Below, piece after piece: positions 34,246-53,358 of a DNA stretch of 64,000 nucleotides; within the stretch, counting starts at the first letter, position 1, and each line of letters begins with the position of its first letter. The position numbers and the translations under genes were made by a program. The stretch spans positions 764,501-828,500 of the forward strand of contig WPIO01000062.1 of NCBI GenBank assembly GCA_009760855.2, given 5' to 3'. The notes under the pieces are model-generated. The model worked only from the letters and a program-made list of their open reading frames with translations, had not been told where the DNA came from and did not search any database. This DNA is from Cristatella mucedo (taxonomy: Eukaryota; Bryozoa; Phylactolaemata; Cristatellidae).

Positions 34246-34267
34246 GGGGGGGGGGGGGGGGGGGGGG
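34246..34267 (+). repeat. 22-base poly(G) run
   Basis: Twenty-two consecutive G residues can form a G-quadruplex. The sequence is otherwise unremarkable, and length may be affected by sequencing error. Confidence 0.9.
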
Positions 34268-34744
34268 CTGTTGGTTGAGATCTACTTTTGATAGTCAGCT
34301 GCGAGCCTGCTCGGTACATTCGACGATTGTCTGTGACTTGAGAGTTGCCTGCTGATAAACTAAAGGGTAGGTGACCAATGCACGGGTGACGTGAATCTTT
34401 TCGATCCTTTTTTCGGCGACGTTGAAGACCCTTCAGTTTTGTTGAACCGATCTGTATGTCAAATAGCCTTCCGGAAAATGCTGGAGAGACTGCCACTGCT
34501 ATGCTACTGTAGGTGGCTGCCGTTGGTGTGAGGTTTAGGAAACGAAAGCCAGTGCTGTATTTAGGCAGGGGAGCTTGAACCTGTTTTGCTGCTATATGTT
34601 CCTGCCGTTTGTGCTGCCGTGATTTTTCATGTAAGCGTGCGTAGGTCTGAGCCCGATGAGTTAGAAACGCTTGTACGTGCAAGGCAGCTTGCAGAAGCGT
34701 TGATGGCACCTTAGCGTGTGCATGTGTGAAAGAATGACCCTTGT

Positions 34745-42222
<7,478 letters not shown>

Positions 42223-42363
42223 TGGCAAGCCAGCTATTGCCCACATCTTGTGCAGCTGATATAGGTAGATAAATATGCAGTTGCTGCATATGGACGAACG
42301 CATAATAGCGTCTGAAGGTGGATATACATATAGCATCAATGTAACATTTTAATGTGACATTTA

Positions 42364-42369
42364 AATAAA
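42364..42369 (+). terminator. TSFM: TSFM poly(A) signal
   Basis: AATAAA lies 142 bases after the TSFM stop codon (TAG, 42220-42222). Confidence 0.75.
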
Positions 42370-43490
42370 TATCAAGTGCGTAGCATGTCGGCTGTTGGCA
42401 CTGCTTTTGTGCAGCTCCTTTGTATTTTCGCTCTGAGCCTCTAGCATTGATTGCTTTTTCAGTAAAGAGCAGGCCAGCTAAGGTTGATGAGCTGATAAAG
42501 TGGCCTTAATTTACAAAGTTGTCAAATGTCCAACCAACCAGGCCTCCTTGTAGTTAGCCACCCGTCAGGCACTTATTTGCATGAAAGCATTTTTTCTATG
42601 CGCCATACCTTCCGTTAGGGCATGGCGTGCTAGTAGCACTCCATCGTGTTAGCATCACTGCCCTCTTGTCGTGTACTTTTGTATTGACACACACACACAC
42701 AACGCACGCACACCCTCGTTCAAAGCATGTGTGCATTGTCACAGGCATGTACTAGTGCATGTGTTAGTGTGATAACGTGTAAGGGATTATCACAAGGTGC
42801 TATGGTCGCAGATCGCAATCTTGGGCAGAAGCGCTAGTGTAGCTTAACACCTAGCGTTAGGCGTTAGCCAGCTCGATCTCAGCTCAGTCATAATACTTCT
42901 GATGCATGTGAGTGTAAGTGTTTGCTAATAATCGGCCCAGGCAACAACTGACGTACATATCACTTGCAGCCTGTCTGTTCCGAGAAGGTTTTTGAGTCAA
43001 ATCCCGACGTCATGCAGATACAGCTGACGCCAGTTTACTGGCCAACTTACTGCTGGAAGTCTGCAGTTTCACAACAATACTTGTGTATATGCTATTCAGC
43101 TCTTCCTCAAAGAATTTTCCGAGTCGGTGTGTTTGCATGTATTTGCTTACACGTGCGGGCCGACGGAGAAGTTTTATACTGGATAGTTCTCCACATCTCA
43201 TTTAGAGTTTAAGTGGCCATCGGTGCAAATACGATAACTAATAGTCTTTATCTCGCGAAATAAAGAATCAGTAGACTCGTAACTGAGTCAGAAGAACAGT
43301 AAAGTAGTATCTAGCGTAGAATTAGTTTTGTGGACGTCTGGAAAGGTATCGGAGTCTGGAGAAGGAGCATATATATCAATGTGGAACTAATATATGGTGC
43401 TCAAATGACACGGGGGCACGAGCAGCCTGCGGCCGCACTAGTAGTTCTGCTGGGCAACAAGAGCACGCGCCGAGTCAGGGTGATAGTTGT
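42370..43490. other. Unassigned intergenic sequence
   Basis: A short (AC)n run lies near 42690. Otherwise there are only small ORFs with no recognisable feature. Confidence 0.4.
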
Positions 43491-43493
43491 ATT

Positions 43494-43677
43494 TAAAAAA
43501 AAAAATCCTAGCTGATTAAACAGCCTCTTTTTTGTATAGCGACAGAAGAGCCTTTACGGCTATCACCACCGCTTGCAGTGGCGATAAAGAATCACCCACC
43601 GCAGGAATCGAACCCACGACCTCGGGACCGAGGTCGTGAAAGCAACCGCCTTACCTAGTGTGCCATCACAGCTCACC
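43494..43677 (-). repeat. SINE family A, full length and well preserved
   Basis: On the minus strand: GTGATGGCACACTAGGTAAGGCGG (box A), the CACGACCTCGGTCCCGAGGTCGTG palindrome, GGGTTCGATTCCTG (box B), GGCTCTTCTGTCGCTATACAAAAAAGAGGC, GTTTAATCAGCTAGGAT and a T-rich end. It closely matches 18333-18513 and 19183-19350. Confidence 0.92.
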
Positions 43678-43944
43678 AAATTTATTCACCGATGGACGAC
43701 TCAAAGCAACACACGGGTATTGAACGTGCCGGGCTGTCAGCGTTGTTACAGACCTATTCCCACCTGCATAGGTCCAGCACCATATACCGTTTCGGTTAAC
43801 GATCACAGTAGATGTAATGGTTTCAGCTCCCCGCCCAATTGCAGTTTCAAACATACCCGTCCATTCTGCCAGTAGGTACACTTAGCACCACACCAAGTAC
43901 ATCTGTAGATCACGAAAGTTCTCTCTGCACACTGCCCCTTTTCG

Positions 43945-45250
43945 AGAATAATAATAATAATATATTTCTACAGTGACCTCGGAGAACCTAATACATATAT
44001 AGGTACTTTATATCTGCTGTAAAGGAAGCATGACCAGTGGTTAGTGGTAACATTCAGATGTGAACAAGCATATTATTTTTAGAGTTACGCAGACAGTCCT
44101 CATGCAAATGCAGTCAATGGTAGCATGCACAGTGTGAACCCATAGGCTCACACAAGACAAATCACAAGAACCCCCAAATGCTGTCGAAAACAGGTGCGTT
44201 GTTAGCTTCTTTTTAACTATCAGGTCAGGGGATATCCTCGCGTCAGTCGGAAGAGTTCCAGGCTTTGGGAGTTTACGAACTAAAGGCACGGTCTCCGAAG
44301 GATTTAAGATTCGTCCGCGGTATAGCTAAGCGATTCGAGTCGGAAAAACAGGTGGTACGTTGCCTAGTCTGGTGGAGAGTAGTTCTGATGGGTAGGCTGG
44401 AGCCATAAAATGAAGGGACCTGAAAGTGAGTGACTGAACCTTGAAGTCCGAACGCTCCTTGATTTGAAGCTTTTGCCGATCGGCGAGAAGTGGTGTATTG
44501 TGGCAACTGCGAAGCTCACAATTGAAAAGCCTAGCTACAGAGTTTTGCACTATAATTGCATCGGCCGGTAGGCCTGCAAGCACTTAACAGAAGCACCTTA
44601 AAAGAAATTTACAAAAGTCAAGACGGACGTCACAAATGCGTGGATCAATTTGGATTTAGTATCCCTTTCTAAGCAATGCAACTTAGTTTTCAAAAGTAGG
44701 CTAACTTGACTGTGGAGCTGATGTGGTAGTCTAGTGAGAGGTCACTTCGGAACAGGACACATATATTTCGTGAAGATACAGCAGGAGAAATGCTGTCAGA
44801 GCCAATTTTAGGCGTTAGGTTTTCCAATTTCTGAATCACATTTAGTTTTGCCCAAAACTAGTAAGTTGGTTTTATTATCGTTTAATTTAAGAAAGTTGGC
44901 TGCAATCTATGTGCGGGTGTCATCAATATGTGCCCGTTGGGAGTTGAGACAATTTGACGTTCTCGAGGCTGGAAGGGATCAAAGCAAAAGTACAAGCTAG
45001 TGTCACTTGCATAGAAGTGGAAACCTAGATTGCGTCTGGCGATCACTTCGGCAAGAGGGAGAGTATAGATTGTGAGAAGAAACTAACCAAGTTCACGGCC
45101 CTGGGGTACCCCATACTTTAGTGGTTCCCGGATTATCTTTGCCCAATCAATCTCTGCAGTCTCCCACTGAGATAAGATCAAAACCATTGCAGTACATTGC
45201 CAGTGATGCCCAGATGAGGTGAGAGGTACTCCAACTCTTTCAGCTTTGCC
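43945..45250 (-). mobile_element. LINE family A, long 3' fragment
   Basis: The tail with (ATT)n is at 43948-44020 and the 3' UTR at about 44020-44190. RT C-terminal coding segments follow on the minus strand: TNLKSFGDRAFSS, then SLTFRSLHFMAPAYPSELL and IVQNSVARLF. Decayed upstream RT sequence extends to about 45250. There are several frameshifts and no intact catalytic palm. Confidence 0.85.
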
Positions 45251-47560
45251 TCGGTCGTGAACTTAATTCGCTCCGCCTTGTTTGGCCTAGAAGTCTAGCC
45301 AGCTGCAATCGTTTTATTCATAAAATACCGTCATTTTGAGGTGTCGATCGACTAAAGAATGCCTGCCTTTAATTATGGAGCTGCTGAGTGACCAGCTTTG
45401 TTGATTCCACGTTGCTCTAAATACACCCAAAAAACCTAAATACCGCAAAACAGAAACCGAATGCAAATATAGACGAAGTAGACATTGGTACCCGGAACGT
45501 GCGACAGCAGATGTGTAGATCATTCCGACTCACTCTTTTGACATGCCGACCTAAAAATCCTAGATGAGATACGAAAAATTTCAGTTACTAGTCTGCTAAA
45601 TTGAGGTAGAAACCGGAGCGGTATAATTATCACTTCCGGCGGACGAGAAGGTTTTTCGCTGGACGTTCAAGCCTTCAAGCTGAGTAGCACATTTGTTTTT
45701 GCATGGCAAGATTGTGAAGGTTGAAAGTTGAGCTCTAGACGCACAGTTTATGAAGTTTATCGGCCGTTCTTCACTTAGATACGACCAGCCGGATGGTGGT
45801 GGATTTAACTTCTTATGTAATAGGCATATCTCTTCGATAGGGCTGCATTTTGGTTTTACCGTTGAATGCTACTGATGTGTGTAGCTATACGTTACTGCTC
45901 TACGCCCGTATTTGATCAAGTCTAACGTACAATTGGGTGGCCTAAACCACCAGGTTTTAATTTCGAATCGAGCTATCAGCACAGGCCATCACCTAATGCG
46001 AAATGCGCCTGCATTGCTGTTGTGGTTAAGTTGTCGCTAGGCCCAATGTAGTGAATCAGGAATTGTCCAAGAATACTTTGATTACCAAGCACTTATTGGC
46101 AGTCAAAATGGTTGTCAGTACCTAGAACATTCTTCGATGTAGTATTCAAAATTTTCCTTAAATACGTCCTCGTCGTCTCTTTCTTCCAATCGGTAATGAC
46201 CAGTGTGGACGAAGATCTTGATATTCACTTGATGCATGCTTCTCACATTAGATCGCTCGCCAATGGTAACAGCGTGGTAGGATAATGTGGCCAGTTTTTT
46301 CAATGGCACATGCTAAGCTGGAAAGATAGAGTGGATCGAGCCTTTATCGCGATACAGTACACTGCCAGTCGATGAGACCACACATCGTATCTCATCTCAG
46401 CTCGAACTGCTCTGTTCGGGACGCAGAAGACGTTCCGACAGATTAATCTTTGTAGCTGCAGCCCCATGTAGCCCCACTCGCGTTGCCTCGAAGTGCTCGA
46501 ACTCTTAGAGGAGTCGTCTCGACTGGCTGGAAGGGTATCTGAACCAGCCCGTTAGTGACTGACTTGTCTGCGGGGCTTGAAGCGCTTTCTTCATTTATTT
46601 TTGCTGCAGAGCATCGTGATGCTTTTGCAAGCAGCATCCGCTGGTAAGCCTGCTAAATCGTAGTGGCCCAGTATTAAATAGCTCCAAGCTCGAATAGACT
46701 ACGGAATAAACGACGGTGCACACCGATGAATTCAGTGACAGCTGCTAGCAGCAGCAGGTAAATTCTTTGCAGGAATAGGCTTTGGCCCATGTCTCAATAC
46801 CAGGGAGAAGCTGAGTCGCTACACAGCTTTCGTATTTTTATCGGTGGATGTTCAAACTTTGATCTTCCCTTGCTCCAAGGAAGTGCGAATCTAGCGACAA
46901 ATTCATTGTTTATTCTCATTACTTACTGGACTTGTTTAGCCACGTACTTGCTAGCGCATCTAACAATAAATTTATGGTTTTATTTCATTATTTACTGAAC
47001 TTTTTTAGAGACACTTTCTAGTTCTAGTATGATCAGGTCTAGACAGCAAACTCAGCCGAAACTTCTACCGAAATTCCTGCTAAGAAAGCCGGCGAGTCAC
47101 TTCCAGTGTATTGCTGGTTTGACACTTTCAAGTTTTTGCTATATTTTTACTGAAATGTTTGTTTCTCCAATACTCGAGATTGCATTTCTAAGACATTTTC
47201 GCATTAAAAGGAACATATTTTTTAAATGAAAGTTTGACATCTTTTCGGACTCCCCACGAGGGAATATGGACAATCCTGGTTATATATCCTAGAATTTGCA
47301 TATAGACATTAACAGATAGCCAGATTAATAGATAGCCAGCGAAAGGAGCAACTAACATGAAACTTGACACTAGTAACAACTGCTTAACATTTAGTTTAAT
47401 TTTCCATTTAAAGGTAAGAATAGCTTGACCCCTCACAATACAATTGCAAAATTTCGTCGTGTAAGATAAAAATCGTTAAGAAATCCTGGGGCAACCATGT
47501 TCCGCTTTACAAAAAGTAAACAACGTTGATCTTGGAATCACTCAAAAACTGTGAGCAGAG
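45251..47560. other. Unassigned region with weak coding hints
   Basis: I found no repeat shared with the rest of the window. A minus-strand open frame at 46115-46309 has an acidic, coding-like C-terminus (HYRLEERDDEDVFKENFEYY) and a possible donor, but no partner exon or family match. Confidence 0.35.
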
Positions 47561-48600
47561 TGCAATAACCTAAATCGACAGCTGAACGAGGAAAGCGCTA
47601 AGAAACGCAAGTGTTCGCATCAGATCAGCAGCCATCATTTCCTGAGGCGGAAGGCATTATTTGTGAATGGATTGCTGCCAGTACAGCAGAGGCTTTGGTT
47701 TTGTGCAGGGCTGAAATTCAAGAATACGCCGTTACAATAGCGCCACAGTTATAGATATCCCAAGGAGAATTCACAGCATCGCAGGAATCGCTGGATGGCT
47801 TCCTTCAGTGATATGAATAGTCTAGAAGATCACATAAGGTTTAAGCTTGAACATACTGAAGTCTTTCAAATCCTTGTTTGATGGCATCAAATTTTCTAAA
47901 TACCATCTCTGCAATATAATTGCTATAGGTGAAATCCTTTTTATGAGTCAAGGATCTCAACTGACAAGTGATCAACAGGAATTCCTCGTTAATCTACATT
48001 CCCTCCACTGGTAAAAAAATTACGCATGTTAACTGTATTTTGGCAATTCGTCTAAATCAAAAGAAAGCTCTACCTTAATCATTACTACGGGCAAGAAAGT
48101 CAAGATAGGGATCATTTCTAGGGCATTGTATGTCCTTGAAACAGAAAAAGCCTGATTTACGCAAGCAATTATAAGGAAGTGGGTTGATTCAATCCTGCAT
48201 TATGTTTTGCGAGATGGTCAAAGAGGTCTGCTAGTTTGGAATTCATCCCGAACTTGCGGAGCCAAAGGCATGAAAACTTCCTTGCAGTGAGAAGAATAGA
48301 TGAAATAATGACTTCCGAGAGAATGACTGCCTATCTCAAGATTCTAGACATTGCAGCAAACAAGCCTTTCAAAGGAAATGCGCCAAAGGAGGCCAATGAC
48401 TACAGTGAAAATAGAATAGAGAGAAATCAGCTTAGAAACTGTTTGAAGCCTAGCCTGCAAGAGTTCATGACTTGGGTGAACAATTCATGGAATAAAACCA
48501 CTGATAGCTGTGTTTCCAATGCCCTTCGATCAGGGTACATGGAGAAGAAGGCCTCATTTAAGGTGAGCTCTATTTTTGACATCATCGATTGGGGCTAATG
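47560..48600 (+). pseudogene. Pogo/Tigger-like DNA transposase pseudogene
   Basis: Remnants run in the order expected for a CENP-B/pogo transposase. Near 47640 there is a FPEAEGIICEWIAAST-like DNA-binding-domain piece. Near 48085, TTGKKVKIGIIS precedes the catalytic core. At 48225-48251, LLVWNSSRTCGAK sits where autonomous elements have LLxWDSxxAH. From 48296, RRIDEIMTSERMTAYLKIL leads into DIAANKPFKGNAPKE and a KPSLQEFMTWVNNSWNK tail, which stays open to 48598. The catalytic Asp of LLxWD is Asn here, and several stops and frameshifts separate the pieces, so it is inactive. I found no terminal inverted repeats around it. Confidence 0.75.
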
Positions 48601-50040
48601 GTTCTAAAGAAAATGTATTCGAAAGAAGTTCAGGCCAAAATTTGGTTTTGGAGAGGAATAACAATGTCCTAGAAGAATATGATATGACTGTATTTGAATG
48701 AATGTAGATTGCTGTAAATGAAAAAAGGCATTGCCACAAATTAACCCTGATGCATCTTTTGGAGCACAAATTACTACAAGAACCGCTCCTATTTTTCGGG
48801 GAAACGCGGTAAGAGTTCCTTCGTGCAGCGTGCTTTAGAAGTCTCTAGCATCGAGCCTGGATCCATTTCGTGCATCCAAACTCTTCCCAGCTCACACATC
48901 CGGCAGCAATGTTCGTTTCGAGCGACTTCCTCGTACATTTTCTCTCGTACTTCTTCCCTTCTCATTTCATCGCATCCACTTGTAGCTGTCACTGTGTCTG
49001 TCTTCCAGACTTTCCCTCGACATTCGCGCCCGCATTCATGCGTTAGAAGAATCTAGTTCAATAACCTCCAACGTCTCTATAGATGAGCAATCGCTTGAGA
49101 CGATCTCTTTATATGTGCGCCGTCTCTCTAAAATGTCAAAGCTCGCCTTTTGCTTATTAATCATGACAAACTTCTCTACAGAACCGCACAGGACAGCGGC
49201 GCGAGTTGGCTTTTTTGACAAAGACACAAACGACAAAGCTCTCAGGACGCTACCCTTTTCAGGCATCAATCATCGACGCACATGATCCTGTGTTGATGCT
49301 TTGTATAAAGATAAAGCCGCTAGTATAAAGTTAATATGTTTTCGTTTAATTTTTAGTGCTGATGCTTAGCAAGAAACTAGCGAAATCTTATTACCCAAGT
49401 TACGAAGACACTGACAAGGCTAATCCTCGCGCGGTCAAGCCAATGTCAGTGACAAAAGACGGACTTGGTAGTTATGAGTAGATATTAAGCTACCAAATTT
49501 CTCGAGACAAAGCACTCAAACCATCTGTGGCGAGCTCTTTGTTCTGTGCAGATCTATTTGTCAGTACAGAGGTATTGATCTCAAGTGTTAATTAGAACTC
49601 AGCTGCAGTAATTAGTAACATGCCCGCGTCAAAGTTAACGTTTTTTAGCTACGTAATGCCGCGAGTTTTTTAGGCTGCAGGGTTGGTATAGTAATGGTTC
49701 ACATACAGTAGATATGTGCGACTTAAATATGGGGCAACTGCTCCTCATGATCAAAGAATTTCTACCTGTTTTTTTCTTCTCTAAGTCTTCTGCTTCTTCA
49801 ACTTTTACAGTTAATATTCAGCTCATACACTTCGAGCTGCTACGGAGTCCAGCGTTTCGGTCGAACCTCTTCTGCTTTCATAGTCGTCGCACTGTTGCCT
49901 GTCTGAAAAAATTCAATTTACAATATCTAAATGTAAATTGAAACTTAAACGGTAGGTAATTTATAACGCCGGTTACGTCTCTGAGATTCTAGAGGAAAAT
50001 AAAAGTAACAATTATGACCAAAAAATATTTTCATAGGGCC
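48601..50040. other. Unassigned intergenic sequence
   Basis: AT-moderate sequence with short ORFs only. I see no repeat or gene I can name. Confidence 0.4.
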
Positions 50041-50200
50041 ATGGCAGTCACCCCTAACCATGTTATTCATGTTTATCAAGCATGATATTACTCACCACTC
50101 AATCGCGCTTCCCTTGCAGCAAACGTAAAGCGCCTAGAAAGAGATTTTGAGTTCTCTGAGGGCGCTTTATCAAGTGCACTCTTATTATTATTATTATTAA
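50040..50200 (+). mobile_element. LINE family A 3' end
   Basis: CCCCTAACCATGTTATTCATG belongs to the family A 3' UTR. The tail GTAAAGCGCCTAGAAAGAGATTTTGAGTTCTCTGAGGGCGCTTTATCAAGTGCAC and (ATT)n follow. It is severely 5'-truncated. Confidence 0.85.
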
Positions 50201-50547
50201 GTGTTTCATTTTTGCGACGGTCGGCAATCACACAACCAATTTCCCCGACCCTTGATTCACTTAGCGAATAGCATCGTTAGAGGCTCTTCGAGTGGTCCTG
50301 TCGACTGCTAGCACACCCAACGTCTAAGCCGTCAGTGAACTCTAGGGCGTCATCGGAATACCTGCTGCAGCATTTACCGGGTGAACCTGGGTGCAGCCAT
50401 CGTTCGAGAGCCCTAGTGGGTAGAACGGTTTAACCACTGTCAGATAGTCTGTCTGTTTGTGTGCGATTTTCGTTGGCTGGCTGTGCACAAGTGTTTTATT
50501 TGCACGACCCGGCATATACACATGCAAAACATGCACTGTGGAGAGGG

Positions 50548-50785
50548 AAGCCTGTCTGATTGGAGGAAGGGATTGAGGGAAGCCTGTCTGATTGAAGGAA
50601 GGGATTGAGGGAAGCCTGTCTGATTGAAGGAAGAGATTGAGGAAAGCCTGTCTGATTGAAGGAAGGGATTGAGGGAAGCCTGTCTGATTGAAGGAAGGGA
50701 TTGAGGGAAGCCTGTCTGATTGAAGGAAGAGATTGAGGGAAGCCTGTCTGATTGAAGGAAGGGATTGAGGAAAGCCTGTCTGATT
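50548..50785 (+). repeat. 32-bp minisatellite, 8 units
   Basis: The unit AAGCCTGTCTGATTGAAGGAAGGGATTGAGGG starts at 50548, 50580, 50612, 50644, 50676, 50708, 50740 and 50772 (last partial). Units 3 and 6 share AAGAGATT in place of AAGGGATT, hinting at a 96-bp higher-order period. Repeats are contiguous with no spacers. The open frames reading NQTGFPQSLPSIR are artefacts of the repeat. Confidence 0.96.
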
Positions 50786-51335
50786 CCTGAAAAAAACTGC
50801 AGCTACAGGTTTTGCTATTTGCTGATAGGTGTAGCAATAAAGGTACCATCCAAGAAGTGCCAATGAGGCATTCGCAAAAAAAAACCGTTTTGCAGTTTCG
50901 GGTTGGCCGTGCCAGTTGTTCTTGTCTAAATGCGAGACGCGGAAAAACCAGAAAAAATGTGAAGGGTTTTACTCCTGGATACATTTCTTATCTCCGTAGC
51001 CGCGGGATATCTCACTTCCCGCCGGCTGTGCGCTAAGCAAAGAGCCGGGAAACTGCTGCAGAAAAAAAACTCCCTTTTGATTGCGACACCACTGCTGCAC
51101 ATGACCGCAGGCTCTTTCAAACGCAAAACTCAAGGCGCGGCGGAGAAGAAGCCAGAGAAGAGTCACTGCGCACGCAGTGTCCGCCGGCTACCTATCTGGT
51201 GGCGCTCGTCGCAGCACTTCAGCCTGCCATCTTCGTCATCGCCGACGTCCGCCCTTGCAATGCCACAGGGGGAAGTTGCTGGTGGCTTATCTTCTCGGCG
51301 TGGGCGTGGGCAAATTAGAGGAGAGCCGCTCTCGG

Positions 51336-51341
51336 TATAAA
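51336..51341 (+). promoter_or_regulatory. TATA box of the gene at 51391
   Basis: TATAAA in the context CTCGGTATAAAGAG lies 55 bases before the ATG. A start site about 30 bases downstream would give a 5' UTR of roughly 25 nt. Confidence 0.6.
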
Positions 51342-51390
51342 GAGCCTTGCGAAGCAAGATACTTCCAGGCAACTTCTGCGTTCAGCTACA

Positions 51391-52989
51391 ATGGTCTTTT
51401 TTGCAAAATTGAGTCCCCGTGAATTCATTGCAGCCGCCTTCTGTGCAGCAGTTGTCGGAGGTCTTGGCTGCGACTACAATTTCTCGCGACGAGTTGCCGA
51501 CTACTTGACGCACGAGCTTCGTCGCGGCGCCGAAGTCGCACGCAGCGTGTCTGAACACATCGTAAGAATGCGCGAGCGCTCGCCGCTCGAGAAGCCCTAA
51601 ATAATGGTCGGCCCGCGATTTCCAGACTCGGCTCGCTTCTTCAGCCACCTGCGCCACCCACCCACCCACCCACGCTCCCGCTACGCTGTGAGCGCGCGGC
51701 GAGCGGGTGAGTTTACTGAGCGTCCTGACCCTACTGCGGACGTCTTGGCTCGCGCTCTTGCGCTCGCGTCGAAGGCTGCGCGTCGCTAGCGGCAGCTCGC
51801 TGCCCCGCCCACTCCCGCTGACCGTTCGGGGCGCCTGGAGAGCTCTTTACAAATATTCACCGCCGCGGTAGCGTGGCAGCCGAGTAGCGGAAGTCCCGGA
51901 TGCGATAGCGAGACACACGCTCACGCTCATTGCGCCCCGGCGCGTCTCGCATGCGCTCCTGCCGCCGCTCGGTGGAGGCGGGGCGGTGAGGCGGCGACCG
52001 CGAATGATCGCCGCTTGCCTGGTCGCCGCCGCGCGGAGTCCAAATGCCCTGCGCTCACGCCGCTGGCTCCGATCCAGGCGGCGGCGGCGGCGGCGGCGGC
52101 GGCGGTAGCAGCTCGCCGCAGCGAAAAGACGGCCTCCGGTATGGCGTGGAGCGGTCGCTGCGCACGCGCGCCATTCGAGCACCCGGGGTCAACGGCGGCA
52201 CGCTGGCGACAAAATGACTGCCGCACTCGCGCGCCGCTTTCCCGTGCGGTCGCGCGCCGGCAGGGCGCAGCCGCCGCATCGCCGGAAGGCTCGCGCCGAC
52301 TCGCGTCGCGGCTGCCGGCAGCATCTCACTCACCAACGCGGCGCTCGTTTCAGAAGACCGAAATCCTCGCCGCCGATCCGGGCAGGCCACAGGAAGGCGT
52401 CGGCTACCCGGTGCCTCACCGTCGCAGCGTGGTAAGCGGCTAAGCGCTCGCCCGCGCTGGCGCACGCTCCTCCCGGTGGTCGCGGAGCTTTCGGACGCGC
52501 GCGCGCGCGCGCGCGCGAGCCAGCTCGGGCGACGCCCCAACCGAACGTCCTGCGCGCCGTTGGCGCGCTCCGCAGGACCTGGCCAACCGGACGCAAGTTC
52601 TAGGCCTGCTGCGCGGCGTCAGCGAAGTGGCCGGCGCTCTGGAGCACGAGCGGCACGCCGTCGGCGGCGGCGGCGAGCACCTCGCGCTCGGCCGAGTTCC
52701 GGACACCGTCAGGAGCCAGCTGAGCGCGCTGGCCCGCGCGCTGGGCAACGCCGTCGCGCACCTGCACTTCCTGGCCGGCGAGCTGGCGCCGGAAACGCCG
52801 TCTGCCGCCGCCGGAGCGGCCAGGGCGTCGGTGCCCGCGGCGGTGCCCGCGGCGGTGCCGTGCCGCGAGCACGCGCACGCGCGAGGGACTGCGGACATGC
52901 TCAAGTCGCTCTACTGGTTCTTCGAGCGCGTCGGGTTGCTCCTCTCCTCTCCGCTCACGCTGCGCTCAACAAGCGTGGCCCGTCGCTGA
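51391..52989 (+). CDS. Predicted membrane-anchored protein of unknown function (3 exons, about 220 aa)
   Basis: I do not recognise this protein. The exons are 51391-51561, 52354-52431 and 52576-52989. Exon 1 ends at the donor ATC|GTAAGA, exon 2 runs from TTTCAG| to GTG|GTAAGC, and exon 3 starts after CGCAG| and ends in TGA. All junctions are phase 0. The ATG has a strong start context (ACAATGG). Residues about 10-27 (EFIAAAFCAAVVGGLGC) form one hydrophobic segment near the N-terminus, suggesting a signal anchor or organelle membrane anchor. Charged helices follow (HELRRGAEVARSVSEHI). Exon 2 gives EILAADPGRPQEGVGYPVP. Exon 3 starts with a leucine-rich helix (DLANRTQVLGLLRGVSEVAG) and contains an Ala/Pro-rich linker and an aromatic C-terminal helix (MLKSLYWFFERVGLLL). 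A TATA box upstream and a poly(A) signal downstream complete a compact gene. If exon 1 is not spliced, the first frame ends at 51600 as a 69-aa protein. Confidence 0.6.
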
Positions 52990-53358
52990 CCGCCGGCCTT
53001 CGCTGCGCGACAGCAGACGACGAACGCTCAATTATCGGCGGCGGCGGGAACTGGTTCGCTTTCGCTCGCGAGCCGCAGAGTCATGCTCTCAACTCGGCGG
53101 CGACCCGACGACAGGCGGCGCAGCAGGACGACGAGCCGAAGCGATCTAATTGATACCAGCCTACATTCCCGCCAGGGGATGCACACCGCCGTGCAGACGG
53201 CGGCGGCGGCGGAGAGTCACTTCGCTAGCGACAGAGGAATTTTTAAGCCTCGCGGTTCGGCGAACGACGTAGCTCGGCAAATAGCTGGTCGATCGACTGG
53301 CTACTTATTGCCGATTCGCACGCAGCCGCAAAAGTATATGCACAAACGTAAGATAAAT

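Larger units (their letters stand above)
29611..34740. other. Intergenic region between ALG5 and TSFM
   Basis: The region is mostly unassigned. It includes a short LINE/SINE tail at 30685-30780, a SINE A fragment at 33903-34023 and a 22-base G run at 34246-34267. Short ORFs are scattered across both strands, none with a recognisable motif. The 172-codon minus-strand frame at 34191-34709 is rich in Ser/Pro/Arg and has no support. Confidence 0.4.

Noticed and set aside
34191-34709. 172-codon minus-strand open frame next to the TSFM start
   Set aside because: It runs through the poly(G) tract as poly-Pro, has no domain or splice support and looks like a chance frame.
50548-50785. Regular 32-bp repeats resembling a CRISPR array
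   Set aside because: Units are contiguous with no spacers, and the window is plainly eukaryotic.
50342-50984. 173- and 162-codon minus-strand frames with NQTGFPQSLPSIR-type repeats
   Set aside because: They are translations of the 32-bp minisatellite; the period is not a multiple of three, so all frames look similarly repetitive.
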